Shown piece by piece: positions 39,487 through 46,420 of a DNA stretch of 64,000 nt. The notes under the pieces are model-generated. The model ran no database searches. It saw nothing but the letters and a program-made list of their open reading frames with translations, and was not told where the DNA came from. The translations under genes and the position numbers were made by a program. Origin of the DNA: a virus; IMG/VR virus record IMGVR_UViG_3300030503_000315, positions 151,316 through 215,315 of that record; one strand, 5' to 3'. Each line of letters begins with the position of its first letter. The stretch's first letter is position 1.

Positions 39487-39795
39487 ATGAGTTCAATTCC
39501 AGGCTACACCTTGGAAGATTGGCTTGAGAAAGAGTACTGGCTTACGGTTCTAGACGACGAGTGTGCCATAGGCATCTGGCCCGGTCAGTGGCTGCGCCAC
39601 GCCAAGCCCGTACAGTTCCAAGAACTAGTCAACCTGTTCGAACCCCATAGAGAATATGTTGAGGATATGCTTCTTGACTTTGACGAAGAGAATCAATCCT
39701 GGCGTGCATACAACCGTGCGGTATTTGAAGATTACTTTCCACAAGAGTTAGAAATAAAAGCCAAAGATTTAGTTCGTTTGTGGTGTACTAAATAA
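39487..39795 (+). CDS. Hypothetical protein, 102 aa
   Basis: One base after the preceding stop and 14 bases before folE. Acidic and Trp-rich (YTLEDWLEKEYWLTVLDDE, GIWPGQWLRH). No family recognised. Confidence 0.6.
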   Translation: MSSIPGYTLEDWLEKEYWLTVLDDECAIGIWPGQWLRHAKPVQFQELVNLFEPHREYVEDMLLDFDEENQSWRAYNRAVFEDYFPQELEIKAKDLVRLWCTK

Positions 39796-39809
39796 CGAGG
39801 AATAAGCAT

Positions 39810-40469
39810 ATGTCGTATAGCAAAGATATCAGTGAAGGCAATAACATTAGGCAATACCTGGTTGACAAGGGTGTGGAGACCCCCTACAAATTCAAGGCAG
39901 CTAGTCATGCCAGAATCGAAGAGTTGACGAAAGAGTTTATGCAGGAATTCGGACTTAATCTTGAGGACGACTCTCTCATGGAGACACCGCGTCGGATTGC
40001 GAAACTCTATGTCGATGAATACTTCTATGGGCTTAACTACGCCAACTGGCCAAAGGCCACGGTAGTTGAGAACAAGATGAATGTTGATGAGATGGTTGTC
40101 GAACGCAATATCATTGTCAATTCTCTTTGTGAACACCACCTACTTCCGATAGTAGGCAAGGCATATGTTGCCTACATCCCTTCCCGCAAGGTACTCGGGT
40201 TGTCGAAGCTTAACCGTATAGTGGATTTCTTCTCTCGCCGCCCTCAAATCCAAGAACGTTTGACCTTGCAAATCTACTATGCACTGTCAAAACTTCTTGA
40301 GACGGATAACGTTGCCGTCATGATCGAAGCGGAGCATCTCTGTGTAAAAACTAGAGGTGTTATGGATGCCTGCTCAGATACCATTACCAGTAAGCTTGGT
40401 GGAAGCTTCAAGGATGGTACAGTCCGTGCAGAGTTTATAGATCTATCGAAGGGGCTCGCGTCGAAGTAA
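39810..40469 (+). CDS. folE: GTP cyclohydrolase I
   Basis: 219 residues, the normal FolE length. METPRRIAKLYVDEYFYG, NSLCEHHLLPIVGKAYVAY (zinc Cys and catalytic His pair), LGLSKLNRIVDFFSRRPQIQ and EAEHLCVKTRGV (second zinc Cys) are all intact. It makes 7,8-dihydroneopterin triphosphate from GTP, the entry step of both folate and preQ0 synthesis, and supplies QueD here. Confidence 0.95.
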   Translation: MSYSKDISEGNNIRQYLVDKGVETPYKFKAASHARIEELTKEFMQEFGLNLEDDSLMETPRRIAKLYVDEYFYGLNYANWPKATVVENKMNVDEMVVERNIIVNSLCEHHLLPIVGKAYVAYIPSRKVLGLSKLNRIVDFFSRRPQIQERLTLQIYYALSKLLETDNVAVMIEAEHLCVKTRGVMDACSDTITSKLGGSFKDGTVRAEFIDLSKGLASK

Positions 40470-40475
40470 TTTCAT
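40468..40475 (+). promoter_or_regulatory. AATTTCAT motif before the ClpP gene
   Basis: Overlaps the folE stop codon (GTAATTTCATTC) and lies 27 bases before the ClpP-like start. Confidence 0.35.
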
Positions 40476-40501
40476 TCTTTATGACGTGCGGGGTCTCTCC
40501 T

Positions 40502-41053
40502 ATGGCTTCTGATTCTGATAGCAAAGAAATCTCTCTACGAGATCGTGGTATCTATTTCATGTCGAAAGACTTTGATGAGGATTCCGCGAAAGATGTAGTC
40601 ACCTGGATTTTGGAATCCAACTTCAGGAAAGACCCAGAATACAAACACCTGACGTTGATAATCAATAGCAATGGTGGAGATACAGGTGCCGCATTCTCAA
40701 TGATTGATATTCTACGAGGGTCAAAGATTCCCGTACATACGTTGGGGTTGGGTACGATCGCAAGTTGTGGCCTGTTGTTATTCATGGCGGGCAAGCATCG
40801 TATCCTGACTCCCAACACTTCTATCCTGAGTCATCAGTATGCATGGGGATCGGCTGGTAAACATCACGAACTTTTGGCGACAACGAAAGAGATGGATAAC
40901 ACCAGCAAGAGAATAATCGAACACTATCGAAAGTGCACGAAGCTACCGATCAAGGTAATCAAGGAAGAATTACTTCCTGCCTCGGACGTGTGGCTAACTG
41001 CAGAAGAAGCCAAGGCCTACAACCTTGTTGATGAAATCCGTACAACCGTTTAA
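40502..41053 (+). CDS. ClpP-like serine protease
   Basis: 183 residues from ATG 40502, which follows CGGGG; ATG 40481 would add seven residues. RGIYFMSKDFDED, LTLIINSNGGDTGAAFSMID, GTIASCGLLLFMAGKHR (nucleophile Ser) and NTSILSHQYAWG (catalytic His) follow the ClpP order, and LTAEEAKAYNLVDEI ends the domain. It is smaller and more diverged than bacterial ClpP. Phage ClpP-like enzymes can be prohead proteases or act with host ATPases. Distance from the head genes leaves the role open. Confidence 0.85.
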   Translation: MASDSDSKEISLRDRGIYFMSKDFDEDSAKDVVTWILESNFRKDPEYKHLTLIINSNGGDTGAAFSMIDILRGSKIPVHTLGLGTIASCGLLLFMAGKHRILTPNTSILSHQYAWGSAGKHHELLATTKEMDNTSKRIIEHYRKCTKLPIKVIKEELLPASDVWLTAEEAKAYNLVDEIRTTV

Positions 41054-41066
41054 CTGATAAAAGCAA

Positions 41067-41966
41067 ATGAACCTACATACCTTCCAAGGCGGCCAATGTG
41101 AAGTCGCCGTCGTAGAGCATACGTTGAACCAACACACTGGTAAGGAAATTGTTACGTATCAATTGAAATACCCACGCTTCATTCACTCTGAGTTCATGAC
41201 CCACCGGGTATTTTCTCGAAATGCAGGTTCATCCCGTGCTATCCCCGCCAATAAATTAATTGAGCAGGTACGGGATGAACCTGCTTTCTTCGTCTGGGTC
41301 GGCAAGAACCAATCAGGCATGCAAGCCAATGAAGAAGTGGATGATGCGACCAAACTTGCATTCTACACAGAGTGGAAGGAACTTGCAGGCCTCTGTGCAG
41401 ATTACGTAGAACGTTGGTCGACCAAGTACAACATTCATAAGCAGAATGTGAATCGGGTACTGGAACCATTCCTTTACATCTCTGTGGTCGTTACCGCTAC
41501 GGAGTGGACTAACTTCTTTGAACTACGGGATCATGAAGACGCGCAGCCAGAGATTCGTGATCTGGCAATGACCATGCGCAAAGCTGTAGATGCCTCAACG
41601 CCTCGTAAAGTTCGTGAGTGTGCTCTATCCGATGCACGTGGTTGGCATTTGCCTTATGTAACGATGGAAGAGCGCAAGAATCATCCTATGAAGGATCTAC
41701 TTGCAATGTCCGCTGCGCGCTGCGCACGAGTCTCTTACCTGACGCACAACAAAGAGAATCCTAAACTCGAAGATGACTACGTCCTGTATCAACGTCTTGT
41801 TGAGTCTAAGCCATTGCATGCATCTCCTCTTGAGCATCAAGCCAGTGTGGTTCAGAATGACTTGGCCTTCGCTAACTTGAAGGGTGGTTTTGTCCAACAT
41901 CGTTTAATGCTCGAGCAAGCTGGCTCTTTAGATAATCTTCAACAGATGTTTGTGGAAATTCAGTGA
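41067..41966 (+). CDS. thyX: Flavin-dependent thymidylate synthase
   Basis: 299 residues. THRVFSRNAGSSRAIP is the ThyX signature RHRxxSxNxxSxR in slightly altered form. HASPLEHQAS and GGFVQHRLMLEQ are further FAD/dUMP site blocks. A long helical insert (about residues 85-125) is common in phage ThyX. It methylates dUMP to dTMP using methylenetetrahydrofolate and NADPH, giving thymidylate independent of the host enzyme. Confidence 0.93.
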   Translation: MNLHTFQGGQCEVAVVEHTLNQHTGKEIVTYQLKYPRFIHSEFMTHRVFSRNAGSSRAIPANKLIEQVRDEPAFFVWVGKNQSGMQANEEVDDATKLAFYTEWKELAGLCADYVERWSTKYNIHKQNVNRVLEPFLYISVVVTATEWTNFFELRDHEDAQPEIRDLAMTMRKAVDASTPRKVRECALSDARGWHLPYVTMEERKNHPMKDLLAMSAARCARVSYLTHNKENPKLEDDYVLYQRLVESKPLHASPLEHQASVVQNDLAFANLKGGFVQHRLMLEQAGSLDNLQQMFVEIQ

Positions 41967-42139
41967 TGGGCACTCCTGTTTGGAGTAGAGAAAAGGGATG
42001 GACCTGTCCCGAAGGTTGGGCTTGGCCAAAGTGTTATGGGTGCGGCCATACTTACCATGATGGTCCACCCCGTCTAATGGTGAATGGCAAAGCCGAAGAT
42101 GGTGGCCGGTGTCGTTGGTGTGAGGAGGAAAGTGTATGA
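41966..42139 (+). CDS. Small zinc-ribbon protein, 57 aa
   Basis: TGATG overlap with thyX and ATGA overlap with the next gene. CPEGWAWPKCYGCGHTYHD and GRCRWCEEES give two CxxC pairs, a compact zinc ribbon. The Trp/Gly-rich N-terminus is unusual. Similar tiny zinc proteins occur throughout phage genomes without known function. Confidence 0.6.
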   Translation: MGTPVWSREKGWTCPEGWAWPKCYGCGHTYHDGPPRLMVNGKAEDGGRCRWCEEESV

Positions 42140-42327
42140 CAATCAAATACTATTCTCTCGAAGTAATCAAGGATGCTTATTGGAAACAGTTCCATAGATC
42201 AGGCGAACACTTCTTTTCTTACGGTGACGAGGAAAGTGCTCAGGCTAATACAGAAAGTTCTTGGGATGATTTCATTTATGAGCTTGCGCAACTAACAGCG
42301 AAGATGAGCAACGATGGACCAATCTGA
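42136..42327 (+). CDS. Hypothetical protein, 63 aa
   Basis: Coupled to both neighbours by overlaps. Acidic, soluble (FFSYGDEESAQANTESSWDD). No family recognised. Confidence 0.55.
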   Translation: MTIKYYSLEVIKDAYWKQFHRSGEHFFSYGDEESAQANTESSWDDFIYELAQLTAKMSNDGPI

Positions 42328-42523
42328 TAGTCATTGGACTAACAAGGACGAGGAAGGCAATAGTACAAACATCGGACGTCCAAGATTAAATCCGGATCAG
42401 AAACAAAAGTCATATGCGGTACGCCTGGATGCTGACACGTATGCAGTTTTCCTCAAGCTAGGGGAAGGCAAATTCGCTAACGGGGTGCGTAAAGCTGCCA
42501 GGCTTTTGAAGGATAGTGGATAA
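42314..42523 (+). CDS. Putative ribbon-helix-helix DNA-binding protein
   Basis: 69 residues. After a GRPRL motif comes KSYAVRLDADTYAVFLKLGEGKFANGVRKAARLL, a strand followed by two helices as in Arc/MetJ-type repressors (the longer run occupies about residues 33-66). A DNA-binding regulator is plausible; the fold is inferred from pattern only. Confidence 0.55.
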   Translation: MDQSDSHWTNKDEEGNSTNIGRPRLNPDQKQKSYAVRLDADTYAVFLKLGEGKFANGVRKAARLLKDSG

Positions 42524-42529
42524 TTTCAT
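42522..42529 (+). promoter_or_regulatory. AATTTCAT motif before the SWIM/sigma genes
   Basis: TAATTTCATAGC overlaps the previous stop and lies 24 bases before the SWIM-protein start. Confidence 0.38.
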
Positions 42530-42553
42530 AGCCACTGTGTGGAGTTTATTATC

Positions 42554-43030
42554 ATGCTTAATGTCCATCAAATCGCTAAACGCGTAAATGGTTTTAGACG
42601 ATCGGGTTCTAAGTTCGTACGCTTTACCGATCTTAAGAAGGGATACCTCACCAATGGTAACGGTTACATCGCGGGTGCTTCCTATTCAACTCATGTCATA
42701 GATTCTTCGGGTAAAGTTCACAAAAATGAAGATCCCAGTAAATACGTGACACTTATCGAGTTTATTGACTCTGAGCTGCATGTCAATATTAGCTGCTCTT
42801 GCTCGGACTTTACTTATAGGTGGGAATGGGCATTGTGGAATCGTGGTGCAGCTCAGATTGAATACTCTAATGGTGATTCTCCAGACGTTAGAAATCCTAC
42901 CTACAAACCGGCAGGGTGTAAACATTTTTTCGCCCTATACGAAAAAATAAAATCTAAGATCCCCGCACCAGTAGCTGTGACGCCTAACAAGAAGAAGGAA
43001 GTTGAACAGAAGTCCAAGAAGAAAAAGTGA
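42554..43030 (+). CDS. SWIM-type zinc-finger protein
   Basis: 158 residues from ATG 42554 (GGAG about 10 bases upstream). CSCSDFTYRWEW and, 30 residues later, GCKHFFALYE make the CxC...CxH signature of a SWIM zinc finger, with a long insert between the pairs. The C-terminus is Lys-rich (NKKKEVEQKSKKKK). It directly precedes the sigma-like gene and may act with it in late transcription. Confidence 0.72.
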   Translation: MLNVHQIAKRVNGFRRSGSKFVRFTDLKKGYLTNGNGYIAGASYSTHVIDSSGKVHKNEDPSKYVTLIEFIDSELHVNISCSCSDFTYRWEWALWNRGAAQIEYSNGDSPDVRNPTYKPAGCKHFFALYEKIKSKIPAPVAVTPNKKKEVEQKSKKKK

Positions 43031-43033
43031 CCT

Positions 43034-43041
43034 AGTAAATA
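43034..43041 (+). promoter_or_regulatory. AGTAAATA motif before the sigma-like gene
   Basis: CCTAGTAAATATAGG, 35 bases before the TTG start of the sigma-like factor. Confidence 0.4.
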
Positions 43042-43075
43042 TAGGTTATCGAAACATGTTGTATAGGTATTGCAA

Positions 43076-44077
43076 TTGAAAACGTACACCCACTCTAAAG
43101 TTTTTGAAGTACTGAAGGCTACCGATGAAGTCATCTCTGACAACCTGACCAGTCTTCAGTACTTGCAGACGCTTGACCTTTTTCTTTGGCGCGCTCTCGA
43201 GCCTATTCATGCAGAGTGCCCTTCCCTATTCAACAACTATCTAGCTAAGATAGTTGCCATGCAGACCTTAAAACCAAGCACGAAGTTCACGTCCCTGATG
43301 TCAGAAGAAAGGCCAAAGCTACCAGTCCTTCTCTTCAATGCCTTGACATCTAATGAACCTCGCAAAGCTCATGAGTACGTTCGTGGTATGTTTATAAACC
43401 GTGGACTACTTTTCGGTTTCCTGTCTTTGTTCCTGAATTACCTTAAACCCTATGAGCAGTTGCATCAACCTCTGCATAATCTCAATCCTATTGTCCGACG
43501 TTCCAAACTGTTTCAGATAGAGCAGTCTGTTGGACTACGCACAGGATCAAGTCTCTACGCAGTAATTCAACAGGTACGATATTGGTACGACAAAGCAAGA
43601 TGGTTCAAAGAGTTGGTGATGCAGAAGTACATTCGACTAGCATTGAATCACGCTAGGTCTACTTATAAGGATTACAACCATTTTGTATCCCTAGACGATA
43701 TCGCACAGACGTATCTCTTGACTGTCTCTCGAGCAATCGATAGAGCTGATGCGCGTCAGGGCGTTCTCACTACGTTCATTACGAATTGGTTCAAGTCCGC
43801 GCGTTCGGAAGTAGCTAAGATGGCTTCAGGTCAGCAGGATCAATCCTTTGATTCTATGACGGATGAGAATGGAGATTCGATATCAGATATTGTAGGATTC
43901 TCAATGCCGGATACTTCCACTGAGACTATCGAGCACATTGCATATGTGGCTAAGAAGATGGATAAGAAGGGATACATCCGAGCTTCGTTGGGAATTCCAG
44001 AATTTTTGACCGACGCACAAAAGAAGATTCTTAATACTTTTGTCCTTGAATCTAAACTAGAGTCAGCATATGCCTAG
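43076..44077 (+). CDS. Phage sigma-like transcription factor
   Basis: 333 residues; no ATG is available, so a TTG start is used (43076 with AGG 9 bases upstream; 43070 is the alternative). Residues 170-240 resemble sigma region 2: YIRLALNHARSTYKDY, FVSLDDIAQTYLLTVSRAID and FITNWFKSARSEVAKM, the A-helices and core-binding region seen in T4 gp55-like and jumbo-phage sigma factors. It probably redirects host RNA polymerase to late promoters. AGTAAATA is the best candidate for its target. Confidence 0.72.
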   Translation: MKTYTHSKVFEVLKATDEVISDNLTSLQYLQTLDLFLWRALEPIHAECPSLFNNYLAKIVAMQTLKPSTKFTSLMSEERPKLPVLLFNALTSNEPRKAHEYVRGMFINRGLLFGFLSLFLNYLKPYEQLHQPLHNLNPIVRRSKLFQIEQSVGLRTGSSLYAVIQQVRYWYDKARWFKELVMQKYIRLALNHARSTYKDYNHFVSLDDIAQTYLLTVSRAIDRADARQGVLTTFITNWFKSARSEVAKMASGQQDQSFDSMTDENGDSISDIVGFSMPDTSTETIEHIAYVAKKMDKKGYIRASLGIPEFLTDAQKKILNTFVLESKLESAYA

Positions 44078-44471
44078 ACTTGATGAAGACAAACAGAAGG
44101 TAGCGATGCTATCAATGACGTTAGCCTCCCTGCAATCCAATCTATCGGAATATGCACAGAGGGCACGTCAAGCTGAAGAGATGGTTGGACTCTTATCGGC
44201 TAATTGGGATCATGATAAGGTAGGGATGATTCTCGCCAAACACATTGAAGAGCGCGCACAAGAACGAGCCATCCATCAACAGAATCTTATTCAGACGACT
44301 ATCACAGCTTTAACATCCGCACTAAAGTCAGATGATTACGATCAGATGCGTCAAATAGTAAATACAGTCGCAAAGGAATTGACAACTGCGACAATGAACC
44401 TGCATCAACTTTTAATCAAAGAAGAGAAATTGAAACAAAGGAGCCAGAATGGCACGCCAGCAAGGCACTGA
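44070..44471 (+). CDS. Hypothetical coiled-coil protein, 133 aa
   Basis: Overlaps the sigma-like gene by 8 bases and the next gene by 23. Almost entirely helical (LASLQSNLSEYAQRARQAEE), probably coiled coil. An AGTAAATA lies inside it (44357), 84 bases before the next start, possibly an internal promoter. Confidence 0.6.
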   Translation: MPRLDEDKQKVAMLSMTLASLQSNLSEYAQRARQAEEMVGLLSANWDHDKVGMILAKHIEERAQERAIHQQNLIQTTITALTSALKSDDYDQMRQIVNTVAKELTTATMNLHQLLIKEEKLKQRSQNGTPARH

Positions 44472-45936
44472 CCTAGACGAAGTAAAGACGTCGCGGGGCG
44501 GAAACAAAACGCGAATCGATGAAAAGATCGAAGTGCATACGTTGAAGCCAAACGTCTATGAGCAGCATCGTATCTTCGGTCCAACCTATACGTATTCTCA
44601 GTATTGGGTTGTTGGAAAGAAGAAGGATGGAAGCCCAACGAAGTTCCCAGTTGATAGTCCTTCTTGGGACCCTGTGAAACAGGAATATGATCGTAGCATC
44701 TACGATCCATGGTATGATTATCACATTTGGGAAGTAGAGAATGATGTAGATGAGAAGAAGCGTCTAATCCAGGTAGGTGTTAGTTATTGGACACTATCTA
44801 TCTCTCGCAAGAAACAGAAGGATGAACCTGCGCACCGTCCGAAACCTACGAAGGAAGAACTCAAGACTGGGTTCAAGGAAAAGAATTCAGACTCATACAC
44901 GCCAGTAGTTGCTTTGCGTCTGCCTTCGACTCCGGTTAAGAAGATTCAGGGTTTCAAAAGTATGAATGTGGTGGAGTCGAAGTCTGGAAGCACCAAGGCA
45001 TATCCAGTTTCGCATGAAAAGTATGGCCACGATGTTAGGATCAAGTTCGATAACGCCAAGGAAACTGCAGCAGGCAATCGATACGACGTCCAATACGTGG
45101 AGCGTAAGTCGCCTCTTACCGAGGAAGAACAGACAGAACTCAAATGGGATCTGTCTAATTTGGCAAACGAAGCTACCGAAGCACAAGTACGTAGCGATTT
45201 TGAAGGATGGGCAAAGAGAATGGGTATCAAGACTTCGAAGAAACGCAAGCACGACGTTGAAGAACTCGATGACGAACTCGAAGAAGATGAAGTAGACGAG
45301 GACGAAGATGAGGATGAAGACGAGAAGCCTGCTCGTGGTAAGAAGAAGCCTGCAAAGAAGGTAGCGGCGAAAAAGACATCCAAGCGTAAAGTTGTAGAAG
45401 AAGACGAGGAAGAAGACGAGGAAGATGAGGACGAAGATGAGGACGATCTGGATGAAGATCTAGACGAGGATGAAGATGAAGATGAACCCCCGAAACGTTC
45501 CAAAAAGAAAGCACCAGCTAAGAAGGTAGCCAAGAAGACTTCCAGGAAGTCCCGTGATGAGGACGAAGAAGACGAGGAAGATGAGGAAGATGAGGACGAA
45601 GAAGACGAAGATGAGGACGATCTGGATGAAGATCTAGACGAGGATGAAGATGAAGATGAACCCCCGAAACGTTCCAAAAAGAAACCCGCTGCGAAGAAGG
45701 TAGCCGCAAAGAAAACGTCCAAACGTAAGGTCGTCGAGGAAGAAGACGAAGATGAGGACGAGGACGAGGACGAAGAAGATGAGGATGATCTCGAGGAAGA
45801 CGAAGAAGAGGAAGATGAACCTCCGAAACGTACCAAGAAGAAAGCCCCGGCTAAGAAAGTAGCAGCCAAGAAGACTGCAAAGAAGAAGCCTGCTCGTCGC
45901 TCGAGGGATGAGGACGAAGAAGATGAGGACGATTGA
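44449..45936 (+). CDS. Putative ssDNA-binding protein with acidic/basic repeat tail
   Basis: 495 residues; AAAGGAGCC before the ATG. Residues 1-265 are a folded basic/aromatic domain (FGPTYTYSQYWVVGKKKDG, WYDYHIWEVENDVDEKK) that I take as a T4 gp32-like single-strand DNA-binding domain. The call rests on position before the recombinase and on the acidic tail, not on a clear motif. From residue 265 the chain alternates Asp/Glu runs of 20-40 residues with basic blocks (KKPAKKVAAKKTSKRK) four times. Acidic tails are normal in SSBs; the alternating basic, histone-H1-like blocks are not. The DNA of this part has long direct repeats. Confidence 0.6.
   Translation: MARQQGTDLDEVKTSRGGNKTRIDEKIEVHTLKPNVYEQHRIFGPTYTYSQYWVVGKKKDGSPTKFPVDSPSWDPVKQEYDRSIYDPWYDYHIWEVENDVDEKKRLIQVGVSYWTLSISRKKQKDEPAHRPKPTKEELKTGFKEKNSDSYTPVVALRLPSTPVKKIQGFKSMNVVESKSGSTKAYPVSHEKYGHDVRIKFDNAKETAAGNRYDVQYVERKSPLTEEEQTELKWDLSNLANEATEAQVRSDFEGWAKRMGIKTSKKRKHDVEELDDELEEDEVDEDEDEDEDEKPARGKKKPAKKVAAKKTSKRKVVEEDEEEDEEDEDEDEDDLDEDLDEDEDEDEPPKRSKKKAPAKKVAKKTSRKSRDEDEEDEEDEEDEDEEDEDEDDLDEDLDEDEDEDEPPKRSKKKPAAKKVAAKKTSKRKVVEEEDEDEDEDEDEEDEDDLEEDEEEEDEPPKRTKKKAPAKKVAAKKTAKKKPARRSRDEDEEDEDD
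45431..45510 (+). repeat. 80-bp direct repeat, copy 1
   Basis: Identical to 45605-45684, 174 bases later. Both encode a DE-rich block followed by PPKRSKKK in the tail of the putative ssDNA-binding protein. Recent duplication is likely because even third codon positions are identical. Confidence 0.85.
45605..45684 (+). repeat. 80-bp direct repeat, copy 2
   Basis: Second copy of the repeat at 45431. Recombination between the copies would delete 174 bases (58 codons) in frame, so tail length may vary between isolates. Confidence 0.85.
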
Positions 45937-45976
45937 GTCTTCTGATCCACAAGTAGCAATGTAGTCTATCTAAATT

Positions 45977-46015
45977 AAGCCAGCCCGGACACCATGCTCT
46001 TGGCTGGCTTTTCTC
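45977..46015 (+). terminator. Terminator after the ssDNA-binding protein gene
   Basis: AAGCCAGCC (45977-45985) pairs with GGCTGGCTT (46002-46010), 9 bp, followed by TTCTC; the T run is short. Confidence 0.8.
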
Positions 46016-46028
46016 GTTGGTGAGCGGA

Positions 46029-46407
46029 ATGTCCAACATAAGACTGAATCGTTGTTTGCTTGGAGAGCACCTTGAGGATCTTACCAACCATTTTGGCACA
46101 AGTAAGATTATCCAAGCTCGGCTTTGGTGGGATAAATATCTTGAAGGTTCTACAGGTCACCATAAGGTATAGTATAAACCTGCAGTCAAGAAAGAATTCC
46201 CAGATTTTAGCGATACGAAAAAATGCAGATAAGCGTTTAATCGAAGTTAAGAGTGAGTATACGATTAAGAAGGCAAGAGAAAAACTACAAGCTGCATACA
46301 ACTGGGGGTTGGATAGAGATATTCCATTTGAAGTGTGGCTTTACCTGGGTAAGAATAAAGATTTGCATAGATTGACTTCTCCGGATCAATGGGAATCTTT
46401 TCTTTAA
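46029..46407 (+). pseudogene. Broken or recoded gene (amber stop plus frame change)
   Basis: Frame 1 from ATG 46029 reads MSNIRLNRCLLGEHL... to a TAG at 46170, and past the TAG continues sensibly (YKPAVKKEFPDFSDTKK) to the run AAAAAA near 46220. From there a different frame carries on (NADKRLIEVKSEYTIKKARE... to SPDQWESFL) and ends at 46407. That frame has no ATG of its own upstream, only a TTG at 46060. The simplest reading is a decayed gene with a nonsense mutation and a frameshift. Readthrough plus slippage on the A run cannot be excluded. No family recognised. Confidence 0.45.
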
Positions 46408-46420
46408 GATGAGGAATTTA

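Noticed and set aside
44946-45936. Nucleolar-type or eukaryotic origin for the acidic/basic tail
   Set aside because: Low-complexity repeats of this kind arise easily by local duplication; the identical 80-bp copies show a recent internal origin.
44946-45959. 337-aa reverse-strand frame rich in Ser
   Set aside because: It is the complement of the acidic GAN/GAR codon runs of the forward gene; poly-Ser is the expected artefact and no ribosome site or homology supports it.
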